A stretch of DNA of 64,000 nucleotides from Triplophysa rosa (taxonomy: Eukaryota; Chordata; Actinopteri; Cypriniformes; Nemacheilidae), in the NCBI RefSeq assembly GCF_024868665.1, contig NC_079892.1, positions 12,253,068-12,317,067 on the forward strand. Reading direction: 5' to 3'. A model generated the notes under the pieces. The model was not told the DNA's origin. It saw only the letters and a program-made list of their open reading frames with translations, and ran no database searches. Of this stretch, positions 45,351-57,000 are shown one piece after another. Position 1 is the first letter of the stretch. The number at the start of each line of letters is the position of its first letter. The position numbers were made by a program, and so were the translations under genes.

Positions 45351-45970
45351 GTGCCAAATACAAGGAATTATAAAATTGTGTTGCATTGTATATTGATGTA
45401 TTTTATTTAGATACACTACCAGTCAAAAGTTTTTGGACACACTTTTGTGTTCTTATTTTTTCCGTATTTTAGAAATAATAAAGAACTCATCAAAATTATG
45501 AAATAAAACAAAGGGAACTATGGGAATTATGTTGTAACTAAAAAAATGTATAAATGAATTAAAACGTGTTTTATTTTATAATATTCAGTGTAGTCACTTT
45601 TTGACCAGAATTTGCAGAAATGTTTTCATGTCATTTGATCAAGCAGCTTCTTGAGGTCTCACCCTGAGATGCTTTTAAAACAATATTAAAGGAGTTCCCA
45701 TCTATTCTGTGCTCTTATTGGCTGCTCTTTCTTCATTATTCAGTTTCTGTCAAAGTCATCCATTTCAAAAGCATTTTTATTAAATCAGTTAATAGTTTTA
45801 AATAAATAGTTTTGTCATGAACAAAAAACATTTTTGTTTGCAAAATTATATTTTTTGTCTACTAAACTAATTTCAGACATTTAAGCATACACTTTCAGAT
45901 CAAACATTTTCACTCAAGTTTCCCAAAACGTTTGACTGAATGTGTACATAACACTTTCTCTTTTTCTTAG
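45351..45970 (+). other. intron in the hras 3' UTR, carrying an old Tc1-like relic
   Basis: The intron starts with gtgcca and ends in cttag. From about 45413 it contains the motif ACTACCAGTCAAAAG, typical of termini of a Tc1-like fish element, followed by a degenerate A/T-rich body with no transposase frame. The junction lies five bases after the stop codon, too close to be expected to trigger nonsense-mediated decay. Confidence 0.6.
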
Positions 45971-46625
45971 CTGACTGGCGCGTGTTGGCAGAAGTTGTCT
46001 CCGTACGGCAGACTGGACCCGAGAGGAACAACATCTTCTGAAAGTGACTGTTAGCCAGCAAGGCCGTCTGTTTAAAGAACATTTGAAACGGGGTGGCGCC
46101 TTGCTTTGACCACCCGGTTCACCTCTCTGGCCGTCCACATCTGCCTGATAAACACCACTAATGACTTACTGATTTATGCTCTTTATTTGTTATGCCGGCG
46201 TGCTAAGGCCGGGCGGCTTTGTGGATTTCTGCTAAATTATTGTTCTCGAAGTCTCGACACTGGTCTGAAATGAACTCGGCACCTCTCACGACCTCAACAA
46301 CACACAAACCTTCCTCCGCTCAGATCGCAATGACTGGACACTAGTGACCTCATCCCATGGCCCCGCCCCCTTCAGTTGCACCTCACGGACAGCATACTGG
46401 TTGGGAGGAGAACGTTGGAAACTACGTATACGATATTCTCTGGCGACAGTCATAGATATTTGTTTTGCTTAACATGCAGGTTGTTTTAACATATGTTTGT
46501 GAATAAGGCTTTGTGGATATCCGAACAGGAGCATTAGTTATGTGTGTTGGTTCATGTGTATGTTACGAAAGAACGTTACCATTAGAAAATAAAAAAGGCT
46601 GAATGAATTTTTAATAATAAAACTG
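45971..46625 (+). other. hras: hras 3' UTR terminal non-coding exon
   Basis: The coding exon continues five bases past TGA (45343-45345) to AAG/gtgcca at 45350/45351. A strong acceptor (pyrimidine run, ttag) ends at 45970. The segment after it is GC-richer than its surroundings and holds no long frame. AATAAA signals lie at 46588-46593 and 46616-46621. Human HRAS also has a spliced 3' UTR, so the structure looks conserved. The exact cleavage site is inferred. Confidence 0.7.
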
Positions 46626-48640
46626 TAGAGTTGTTTGAAGATTCTTTTTGTTTGTCTGTTGTAATGTTTTGACAAAAATGTTTGTGAGGAAACACCTCAA
46701 TAAACATGCATAAAACATTACATACAATACACAAATACAGATAAGAGAATTTATTTATTCAACAATTTATAATGGATTTTGGGTCGGTTGGTTAGTTAGA
46801 ATGTAGCCACGGAAAAAAAGACCATTTCAAATTTCTATTTCATCAGCATTTCTAGATGTATTGTGTCTAGTCCAGTCCAGTGTCTGTTAAATTTCAACAA
46901 AATCAAACCAAAAAAAAGGTCATCCAACAGCAATGTGAGAGACTGACAGCATGACAAGATGCATGAAAAACTGTGATTAAAAATCCAGTTTATCACATAA
47001 AAAATTATGTTGAGCTTTTCCTAAATACATCCACAAATATGACTGTTGTATTGCTGAAAAGTGAAAATGAACTTGTTTTCTTTGCAGTATTTGAGGTCTG
47101 AAAAAAATACAGAGCATCTTTTCTGTTATTTTCACCTGTTTTCATTTTCTGCAAATTCATGCAAATAGAAACTATATTTTTATTTGAGATGTGGGAGAAA
47201 TATTGTTATAGTTCACAGAATGAAACAAATATGATAATTTTGCCTAAACATCATAAAAGGTAAATTCATAAACTGAAAATAATTTTGAAATGGTCTCAAA
47301 TATTTTTGCGGCTGTACATTTGATTGAGAGGAAGTTCTTCTGTAAGCCTCAATAATTCGCCAGTTTGATTTATACCTGTAACCTTTGATTAAAGATTAAC
47401 GACAAATCAAACGAATTCCATATCGAGACAATCGTTTTTGTAATATTTTAACTTCCAACTCGAAAATACATATTACCAAGTGATCTCAATATGGAAATAA
47501 AAAACAAGTTGTATCACTTACAGTTAAAACTAAGTAAACAGACATTTTAACGTATTGCAGACTTGAAAATGCAGGAGACCTTTAAAGCTTTTTCAGGGAA
47601 ACTCTATAAACATAAAAACTTGTCTTTCATTCTAGTTTATATACGTAGACCTTTTTGTGTGGATTTTTTTACGTAAAATGAAACATTAACATTTCTTAAT
47701 CGCATATTATTGCGTATTCTTCATTTGAGCTGTTTTTAAAATCAAGTGCAATGAACTTAAAATGATCAGACTAAAACTCTGTAGAGAATAACCATGAGCC
47801 TTTGTGCGTATATATTTTGTCTGTTTATTATTGATCAAACAGTAAGAACTAAGGGTATTAAAATAATTTTAAGCTTTGAGAGTGATTTGTTGTAAAGAAT
47901 AGTTTTCTGTGGAATCATTGTTCAGGTGGTGTTTGCTTTGTTTAACATGAAGCCTGTTCATGAATAGGAAGACGCAGGTCAAAAAAGTGTTTCCTATGTG
48001 CTTCTGTTGAGAATCAAGGTCATTTATTTTTTCAACTTTTTACTTTTTAGCTATTTGCTCTAAATAAGCATCAGCAAAATAAGTCAAAGTGCACATCCCT
48101 ATAGTGACAACATCTTTAAATCAATAGGCCTACCTGCAACACACAACAGGAGCATTTAATGAAAGTAAGATGTGCTGTAGTATATATATATATATTTTTT
48201 TTTTCAAAGTTTTTAATTTTTGGGGGCACTTCTGCGTACAAATTTGAAATAGCATCAACTGCTATTCTATTTTATTTCTTTCTTTCGTTTCGTTTCGTTT
48301 TTTATTTTATTTTACTTTACTTTACTTTACTTTATACTTTACTTTACTCAAAGTGGTCAAGCAGTCAACCTGAATGAAAAAATCCTTCCATAAAATGTTT
48401 TTTTTGCACATGAAAACCTGTTGTTGTGAGACCAAACAGACACATCAACGTTTATTTGCAAGTATTGAATAACCTTCAGTTTATAGCTTGTGTTATCTTC
48501 TAAACCTTTTCTGGTTCTATTTGCTATTGGCTGATGGTAGGCCTTGATAAGTTTTTTTTTCAGGTAAAGGTGGTTCCTTATGTTTCATAAAGTTTGTGCT
48601 GTTAATAGACAAGAGCTGTTTTTCTGTGTGGATTTAGTTT
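46622..48640. other. hras to UEV intergenic region, one MITE, no gene
   Basis: A MITE spans about 46802-47319 (TGTAGCCACGGAAAAAAAGA against an inverted TATTTTTGCGGCTGTACA end, with GACCATTTCAAA near both). A TTTAC/TTTCG simple repeat lies at 48285-48350 and (TA)n at 48180-48196. The rest is A/T-rich. Confidence 0.55.
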
Positions 48641-48646
48641 GAAGCC

Positions 48647-50055
48647 ATGACCATAACAACTGTCCGTGATCTTAGGAGGATGCTGCCTAAGGTAAATGTT
48701 TATTTGTACTCATGTCTCTTGAGCATCTACAGTAATTCCCATTAAGTGTAAGTTACGTGAATGTATGTGAATGTGTTAAAAGACATATGATCACAGGAGG
48801 GAGGTCCTATCAGAGGTCTGTATGGTTCTGTCTCAGCACAAAAACCTCGAGGCTGTGAAGGACAAATTTGGTGAGCATTTGGATTAAGTTAATGTGGTTT
48901 GTTATGTGTTATACAGTTTGGAACCTAAACGTTGTTTATCTTCCACAAAATAGTTGTTTATTCTCCTTTTTTTATTATTACAAATTTTCTTCAATTTAAC
49001 ATTTAAGTATATGGGTTTATTTATTTGTTATTGAATCTTCTCACAGTCTTTAATGATGGGACAGTGAAGAACTTGATAAGTTTGACTGGAACTGTCATGG
49101 TGTTTTATGAAGGCAAGTTACAGGTTCAAATTCCAGCCATAAAGATAAATGAAAATCATATTCTACAGTGTCAGTCTTATACGTGTTATACAATTACTCT
49201 GTATGTTATGTTCCTTATAGGTAAACGTTACAACATTCCTGTGTGTTTGTGGCTAAATGAAAGTTATCCAAGAAGTGCCCCCATCTGCTATGTGAAACCC
49301 ACCCGTGATATGATGATTGTGTCAAGTAGACATGTCAACAGCAATGGAGAGATCATGTTGCCTTATCTGGATGAATGGAGACACGTAAGAGGACACGTCA
49401 GCGGGTCATAAACTTTTGGCGTACCAAAAATATAAATAAAAACTTTGGACAACTTCTAGATTTGTGTTTGATGTGCTGCAAAAAATAAATATGTTTTATT
49501 CTCTGTTTTTGTTATTTGCTCTGTTTTTTGTATAGACGCAGTGTGATCTTCACAGTTTGATTCAGGTTATTATGGCTGTTTTTAGTGAAGTTTCTCCAGT
49601 GTGCATACTTCAAGTAGACTGTGAGTACAATATCATTTCTTTACTCATTCCCATCAGAAACATTTTCTGTTGAGCTATTGAATTATTTGATCTGATTTTC
49701 TACCTGCTTACTACAAGGACGCAGTTGAACAAATAGACATCTTATAATTTCATATATGATAACAAGTGCACAAAGGTTGCGGATGAAGCAAAAGTACAGC
49801 CATAAAATGAAAATGAGTGTCAGAATGTTTTAAGGTTTGGTTTACTAGTGAATACACAATGTGTATGCAAACAGACCAAAGAAAGGCTATTTTGATGCTG
49901 TCAGTGATATGACTATGATGATATGTTTGTATAGGTATTTAGTTAAAATTACAATTTTCTTTACAGCCCGGTTGGTGGTTGAGGAATGCTCTCATGTGAT
50001 TTTGGATAGAGAAGATAATCTTCTGTTCTGTGAAAATAATGAAACAAATTGTTAA
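48647..50055 (+). CDS. UEV-domain-only protein, TSG101 paralogue, 178 aa
   Basis: Exons 48647-48691, 48783-48870, 49047-49112, 49221-49384, 49536-49620 and 49967-50055 join in phase to 178 residues plus TAA. The protein aligns along the whole UEV fold of TSG101: an N-terminal helix ending RRMLPK, the FNDG ubiquitin-loop motif, SLTGTV, YNIPVCLWL, PICYVKPT, LPYLDEWRH, and LIQVIMAVFSE. Like all UEVs it has no catalytic cysteine. It stops about 30 residues after the UEV, lacking TSG101's proline-rich stalk, coiled coil and steadiness box, so it could bind ubiquitin or a PTAP-type motif but should not assemble ESCRT-I in the usual way (inference). The sequence has diverged strongly from the neighbouring UEV gene. 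Intron 3 uses a GC donor (GAAG/gcaagt at 49113). AATAAA is at 50075-50080. A 5' UTR acceptor (gatttag) lies just upstream of the ATG. Confidence 0.8.
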
Positions 50056-50080
50056 ATTAATTTTTTTATATTTAAATAAA

Positions 50081-51229
50081 GACTTTTATAGATACAATGA
50101 TCACAGAACTGGCAAAAACGAGACTATGTGCAGCACGAATGTTTATGTTATGTTTACATTTTTAATGTAAATGTTAATGTTATGATTTGTTGTACATTTT
50201 CCGTTTATAAATTGTATACACAAAATAAAAACAAATCAAAGTCATTGTGGAGATTTATTATTTAAGTTTATTAATCTGAGTCACATTATGAAACTCTGCA
50301 TGTATACTCAGAAAATATAATTTATGTTACGCACAGCTTTTGAATGAATGTAGCAAAGTGTAATATATTATGCAATTTATTTATTTTATTTAGTATAGTG
50401 TACTATAAGATTCTGTAGTAATATTCTGTAGTATAATAAATAGTAATTTTATAATTATTAAAGTGTTGTTTAAAAGTATCTAGTTATTATCTTTTCATGT
50501 GGAAGTGCACATAATTGACACAAAGCCCCTGTACAAACTTTTTATATTTATCGGCATTCTGTTTTTTTTAATACCAAGACAAAAAAAGAATTTGGGGGCT
50601 TGAAAGCTTTTGATATGGGCCTTACACGTCAGAAGTTTGGGAAGTTCTGTTTTAACTAAGACATCATTTTTTATGGTTTATTGAACAAACATGAAAAACA
50701 TCGTTTAAACCCTGGCCAATAAAGATCTTTACATTTATTTGTATTTGATATGTTCTTAAATGTCTTAATTAAATCTTTAATGTAATGTTTTTACAGTGTT
50801 TTACAAAGGTTGTTTGTATACTTCCGGACTGTGTCTGTTTATTGGTCTGGCTTGTGTCTAATATTATACCATTTACATTTTTTCTAATTTATGTTAATAT
50901 TAATTTATATAAGTATTTTATTGAATAATAATTGTATTAAATAAACGATTTTTTGCTGGTTGTGGTTAGCGTATTAATATAAAAATGATTTGCAAATTTT
51001 GTCCGTTCTTTATTCCTTTAGTTTTCTCCTTTTTTGAGAAGATCTTTAAAGTGTGCAACAGTCCGCGTCTGATTGTGCTCAAAATTTAAGTTAACCTTCA
51101 TCTAACACTTTTTCTAGCCTATGCCTTAATTATGTTGAAATTGGAATGCACTAAACAATAAGTATTTTTTATAAGCTGAAAGGTAGAAAAAAAATGATTC
51201 TATTATTCTGTCCCACCTTAGTTACACCA
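50081..51229. other. UEV to UEV-HECT intergenic spacer, nothing recognised
   Basis: A/T-rich DNA after the polyadenylation signal of the UEV-only gene. No element ends, RNA gene or exon can be supported. Confidence 0.4.
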
Positions 51230-51538
51230 TGCATTTCCAGCCAGGGGGAAAGGATTGTTTTTCCCACGCCTACTCCGCCCCAGGCCACGCCCCCAGCTAT
51301 AACACGACATCGACGTTCATTTTCCTCGAAATGAAAGCTAGACAATATTTACTTCAGTAATTATTTGTTTATTAGAATCATAGTTATTCGTGTTTCTACG
51401 GTGTGTTTCTGTTATTAGACATCTGTTTATTGGATTGTTTTATCGGTATTGGGCAGGAGGCCTGAGCTGAGATACACATATCTTAGATTTCTCGGGAGTT
51501 TCGTGTTTATTTCATTGTCTGATTTGTTGTGGTGAAAC
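51230..51538 (+). promoter_or_regulatory. probable promoter and 5' UTR of the UEV-HECT gene
   Basis: A GC-rich stretch with GCCACGCCCCC and TCCGCCCC (Sp/KLF-type GC boxes, about 51270-51295) interrupts AT-rich DNA just before the TSG101-like first exon. No other gene start competes for it. Confidence 0.45.
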
Positions 51539-54028
51539 ATGGCTGTTGTCAACTAAGGAGCGCTTAAAAAGATGTTGAAGGTTTGTATCATGTTTGTGTC
51601 TTCATCTGTATACATTAACTGGGTTAAATACACCTTTCCTTATTAACTTTCATTATTAGTAACTGTTGCATTACATAATTCTTACTAGATCATCATGCAC
51701 ATTGTTATTATGTTGATTCATATACTTGGATTATTATACATGGACTAGTGATCTGGTTTGTTTCACTTTCAATATTATTGGTTCCTTTATTTGGTTTTGG
51801 CTGATATTTTATTAATTTGTCAGGATTGTGTTTATTTATATTCTGTTGTTTATATATTACAGCAATACAAATATAGAGATCTCACAGTCCGTGATATTAC
51901 AAATGTCATCTCTCAGTACAAAGACCTCAAACCTGTCATGGATGCTTATGGTAAGAGCTGCAATTTCACATTTCTGTAAATAACATTTTTTTAATACTTT
52001 TTAAATACTTCAATACTTTTTTCAGTTTTTAATGACTGCTCATCCAGAGACCTCATGAGTCTTACTGGGACTGTACCAGTTAGTTATAGAGGTGAGTGAC
52101 ACATTTCCACAACAGCAGTATGTTTGCTGCACATTCTTTCTAGTTTAACAGATACATTTTTGTTTTTTCAACAGGGAATGTGTACAATATTCCCATCTGC
52201 CTCTGGCTGTTGGACACGTATCCCTACAATCCCCCTATTTGTTTTGTGAAGCCCACCAGCGCCATGATGATCAAGACTGGCAAACACATTGACGCCAACG
52301 GCAAGATCTACCTGCCCTATCTGCACGAGTGGAAACATGTACGACCTCAATAACTCAGAACCTAAGCATATACCTAAGCATCATTACGTTTCATTTTCTT
52401 ACACATGAATTAAGTTTAGTTCTGAATATGTGATTGTTAGAGAATTAAAACGGATCTTTTGTTGTCCCTGATCAGCCTCAGTCAGATCTGTACGGCCTCA
52501 TCCAGGTGATGATTGTGGTGTTCGGTGAGGAACCACCTGTGTTCTCCAGACCCACTACACAACCTCCATATCAAGCCTTCCAGGCCACTGGACCTTCAAA
52601 CCGTAAGCACATATCTCAGTCTCCTCCATTACGGCAGTAGCAGTAACATTTCTTTAAAAGTTCAGGGGTACTTTATTATATATGATTATTTTTTCCCACA
52701 TTTTAGAATAATAGTAAAGTAATCCCAGTGATGTATAAAGTACCTAAAAGCAATACTTAAGTAAAATTACAAATATCTTTGGTGAAAGTGAAAGTAACCT
52801 TTTAGAATATGACTTGAGTAAAAGTCTTAAAGGAGCAGGGCTGCGTTTCCCGAAACCTTCTTAACGCTTAAGTTATACCTTAAGCTGTACCTTATCGTTA
52901 ATACGTGTTTCCCGAAACATTCTTAGTTAAGTATACCGTCTGTAAGTCATACTTTCGTAAGGTTGGTCTGGACCGCTCTTAGCTATACCTTATCACCTTT
53001 GATGGTTCATACCGCTATGCAAAAAGCTTTTCTACATCTCAGTTTAATTTCACATATAAAATTTAATATAATAACTTAATATAAAATTCTATTTAGTATT
53101 AAATTTACATTTTTACTTTAACTTAGTTTTAATTTTACAAATAAAATACTCTGGTTTAATACACTCAGTGTAGGCTATTGAAGTGTTTTCATGAATAAAA
53201 TTGTCATACACTGATGGTTGTTAGCGTTTCTAATTACAGCCTATTATCCCAAGGCACATCAGCTGGCAAACCATTTGACAGGAAAGGCGTAGTCTATATA
53301 AAGGGAATGAATGTTATGGGGAGTTTGGTCAAACTATGGCAGCGAGACAGCGAATAGTTGTCCTAAATCAAAGACGGCGCTGCCCGCGGAGCCAGTTAGT
53401 TTATTTGCACAATTCATTAGAGAACATTTTAGTCCTCTGGCTACCATGTCAGAAGAGAAAATTCTACACAAATTTAGCCTGCCACGGGAGCAAATTCTGC
53501 AGCTCTTGCATCTTGTTGGCCCAACTTTGTCGAGACAAACTCTACGGAGCTAACCCCTCAGCCCCGAAAATCAGCTGCTGCATGGCAGCTCTTCGTTTTT
53601 ATGCCGTGGGGAGTTTTCTGGAGGTGTTTGGGGATGAATATGGGCTGAGAAATACCTCGGTGTGGCGGTGCGTTCACTCAGTGACAATCATCCTGCTCCG
53701 TCATGCCACCGATTACATACGTATGCCTTTCGCCAGTCATGACTTGATGGAGGCACATCAAGGCTTCCATGCCATTGTGGGTGTCCCGCGAGTGACTGGC
53801 ATTCTGGATGGGACACTTATCCCTATACACAAATGAGTGATTTACGCCAGTAATGTGAATCAACACAGATCGTGGAGAACATTAACACACAATGGCAAAC
53901 TATGAGAATATAAATGACCCTTTACAATAAACAAGCGAAGCCAAACAGCCCGTTAATGTAGCGCAGAATGTTAACGCAGAAAGCGTATGGCCGTGAGGGT
54001 GCGGGATCGGACACTTGCAAAATTATAA

Positions 54029-54069
<41 letters not shown>

Positions 54070-57000
54070 CAGACACACACACACACACACACACACATAT
54101 TTCTTTCTTTATTTATACTATTTCAGTGAGCCCTGATAAATGCAATTTCTACTATTTCTAAAGCGTTTCTTTATAATAAACATTGTTTTCTCAATACTTT
54201 ACCCACTCTATAACGCAAGGTAGAGCGAACAGTCGATTCTCAAGGCATCGATATCAACCTATTCAGCACCACCGCCATGGACAGCACCTGCTAACGTCGC
54301 ACTTAAGAAGGTTAACCTTAAGTAACCTCAAAAGGTATAGTTCGGGGAACACGCCTAGAAAAGGTATAACTTGAGTTAAGGTGTACCTTTAGAGTCTTCG
54401 TAGTGCGCTAAGAGACAACGTTATCGGGAAACGCAGCCCAGATGTCATGGCTCTGCTTCATTTAGTCATGTTTTTCTTGGTCTTGTAGCAGAGCCATGAC
54501 AAAGTCTTTGGTTTGGTGTGGAGAGAAACATATTATTGTTCTTTTGACAATAATACACGTTCTCTCCAGTGTCTCGTCATTGGCCCCGCTCCTCTCGTTT
54601 CCTTGTTATCTTTCCCTGAGTGTTTGATGTTCCACACCTGCCCTTGCTCGTTATCCCTTGTTTGTCTTCCCCTATATATGCCCCCATGTTTCTTTGTCTT
54701 GTGCTGTTGGATTGCGTTGTGTATGTGCTTGTCGGAGTGTATGCCTTGTCTTCCCGTGTCCTTACCTGTGTTACAGTTTTTATGCTTGTGTTCCCGCTGT
54801 CCAGATCGTGTTTGTTCCAGTAAGTGTGTAGTTTAGTTCTTTTCCATTGTCATGTCAGTTTATTTGTTAGTTAGTCTGTTATCCCTGTCTTTAATTTTAT
54901 ACCCCATCGTGGGTTTTTGTTTTGTGTTTTTTGTTTATAAATAAAGCTCTTTGTTAACCCCTTCACCTCTGCCTGCCTGCATTTGGGTTCTTCTCCTGCC
55001 ACAGTTTGTGACAGAATCCAACAGCCACCAATGAACCCAGCAGGCAGCATGGACGCTTTACGTTCCCGCCAGGCTCGTCTCCTCTGCGGCATTCGCCAGG
55101 GAACCGGAGACGTAGATAATTACGCGGGCCGGTTCCTCGAAGTCGCAGAGGAGACTGTGTTCGGTGAGGAGGAGTTGGTGACGCTTTTCAACGCCGGTCT
55201 CAGGGAGCCACTTACGCGTGCGGAGATGAGGTCACTGAGACCGCTGGACTTTGATGCGATATGGCTGTATGCCGTGGATCTATCAGAGTCCAGGGTCTCA
55301 GTTCAACCCACCTTCCCATCTCCGCTGGTCGCGATCCCTGAGGGCCGTCCCCTGAGGATCGGGGTTGTGGGCGTCGCCACACCATCCTCTCCACCATCAG
55401 CGAGCTTCGGCGGTAAGCGGGGGAGGCGAGAGTCCTGGGGCTCCACGTCTGAGGAGTCCCAGCCTGAGCCAGCCGCACCCTTTGCCTCTTTCCTTCAGCC
55501 GACCTCCAGGCGGGTGGCTCGGCTGAAGAGAAAGAGGCAGCGGCAGGCAGCGCGGACTCCACCCCAGCCGGTGATCCAGCCGGCGTCCAGTCCGGTGATC
55601 CAGCCGGCGTCCAGTCCGGTGTCCAGCCGGCGTCCAGTCCGGTGATCCAGCCGGCGTCCAGTCCGGTGATCCAGCCGGCGTCCAGTCCGGTGTCCAGCCG
55701 GCGTCCAGTCCGGTGTCCAGCCGGCGTCCAGTCCGGTGTCCAGCCGGCGTCCAGTCCGGTGTCCAGCCGGCGTCCAGTCCGGTGATCCAGCCGGCGTCCA
55801 GTCCGGTGATCCAGCCGGCGTCCAGTCCGGTGATCCAGCCGGCGTCCAGTCCGGTGTCCAGCCGGCGTCCAGTCCGGTGTCCAGCCGTGTCCAGTCCGGT
55901 AGTCCAGCGCGTCCAGTCCGCCAGTCCGGCGTCCAGCCGGCGTCAAGCCATGTCAGCCGGCCTTCCAGCCGGCGTCAGCCCTGTCAGCCGGCCTCCAGCC
56001 GGCGTCAAGCCCTGTCCAGCCGGCCTTCCAGCCGGCGTCAAGCCCTGTCCAGCCGGCTTCCAGACGGCGTCAAGCCCTGCCCAGCCGGCCTTCCAGCCGG
56101 CGTCAAGCCAGTTCCAGCCGGCCTCCAGTCCGGCAGCCAAGCCGTCCCTGGGAAACCCCCAGGGCCAAAGACTGTCCCCCCCAGGACTCCCCCTAAGTCC
56201 CCTAGGACTACGCGCCCTCGAGCGCAACCGGGGACTAGAACTGTTCCCCCCTTGGACTCTTTTGTTCCCCCCATGAACTCTTGTTTTGCCCCACCCCCCC
56301 TCCCATGTTTGTTATTCTTGTTGTGTCACCCCAACCCCATGATAATTTTGTCTTGTTTGCCTCTAATTTTGTTTTCCTTGTTCTGTCTTGTCATGTCACT
56401 GTCTCAGTCTGCCCTGTCTCGTCCGTCTACCCCTTGGTGAGCACCTGGAGGTGCTCATTAAAGGGGGGGCTTCTGTCATGGCTCTGCTTCATTTAGTCAT
56501 GTTTTTCTTGGTCTTGTAGCAGAGCCATGACAAAGTCTTTGGTTTGGTGTGGAGAGAAACATATTATTGTTCTTTTGACAATAATATGCGTTCTCTCCAG
56601 TGTCTTGTCATTGGCCCCGCTCCTCTCGTTTCCTTGTTATCTTTCCCTGAGTGTTTGATGTTCCACACCTGCCCTTGCTCATTATCCCTCGTTTGTCTTC
56701 CCCTATATATGCCCTCATGTTTCTTTGTCTTGTGCTGTTGGATTGCGTTGTGTATGTGCTTGTCGGAGTGTATGCCTTGTCTTCCCATGTCCTTACCTGT
56801 GTTACAGTTTTTATGCTTGTGTTCCCGCTGTCCAGATCGTGTTTGTTCCAGTAAGTGTGTAGTTTAGTTCTTTTCCATTGTCATGTCAGTTTATTTGTTA
56901 GTTAGTCTGTTATCCCTGTCTTTAATTTTATACCCCATCGTGGTTTTTTTGTTTTGTGTTTTTTGTTTATAAATAAAGCTCTTTGTTAACCCCTTCACCT

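Noticed and set aside
53327..53836. Host HARBI1 gene
   Set aside because: It is frameshifted, truncated after the first catalytic region, and enclosed by Harbinger terminal repeats with a 3-bp duplication.
55212..55946. Long minus-strand frame (244 codons) rich in Asp/Gly/Arg repeats
   Set aside because: It is the antisense of the GC-rich minisatellite in the LTR element; it is open only because the unit lacks stop triplets on that strand.
55568..56135. CRISPR-like array in the LTR element
   Set aside because: Units are contiguous with no spacers; it is a minisatellite.
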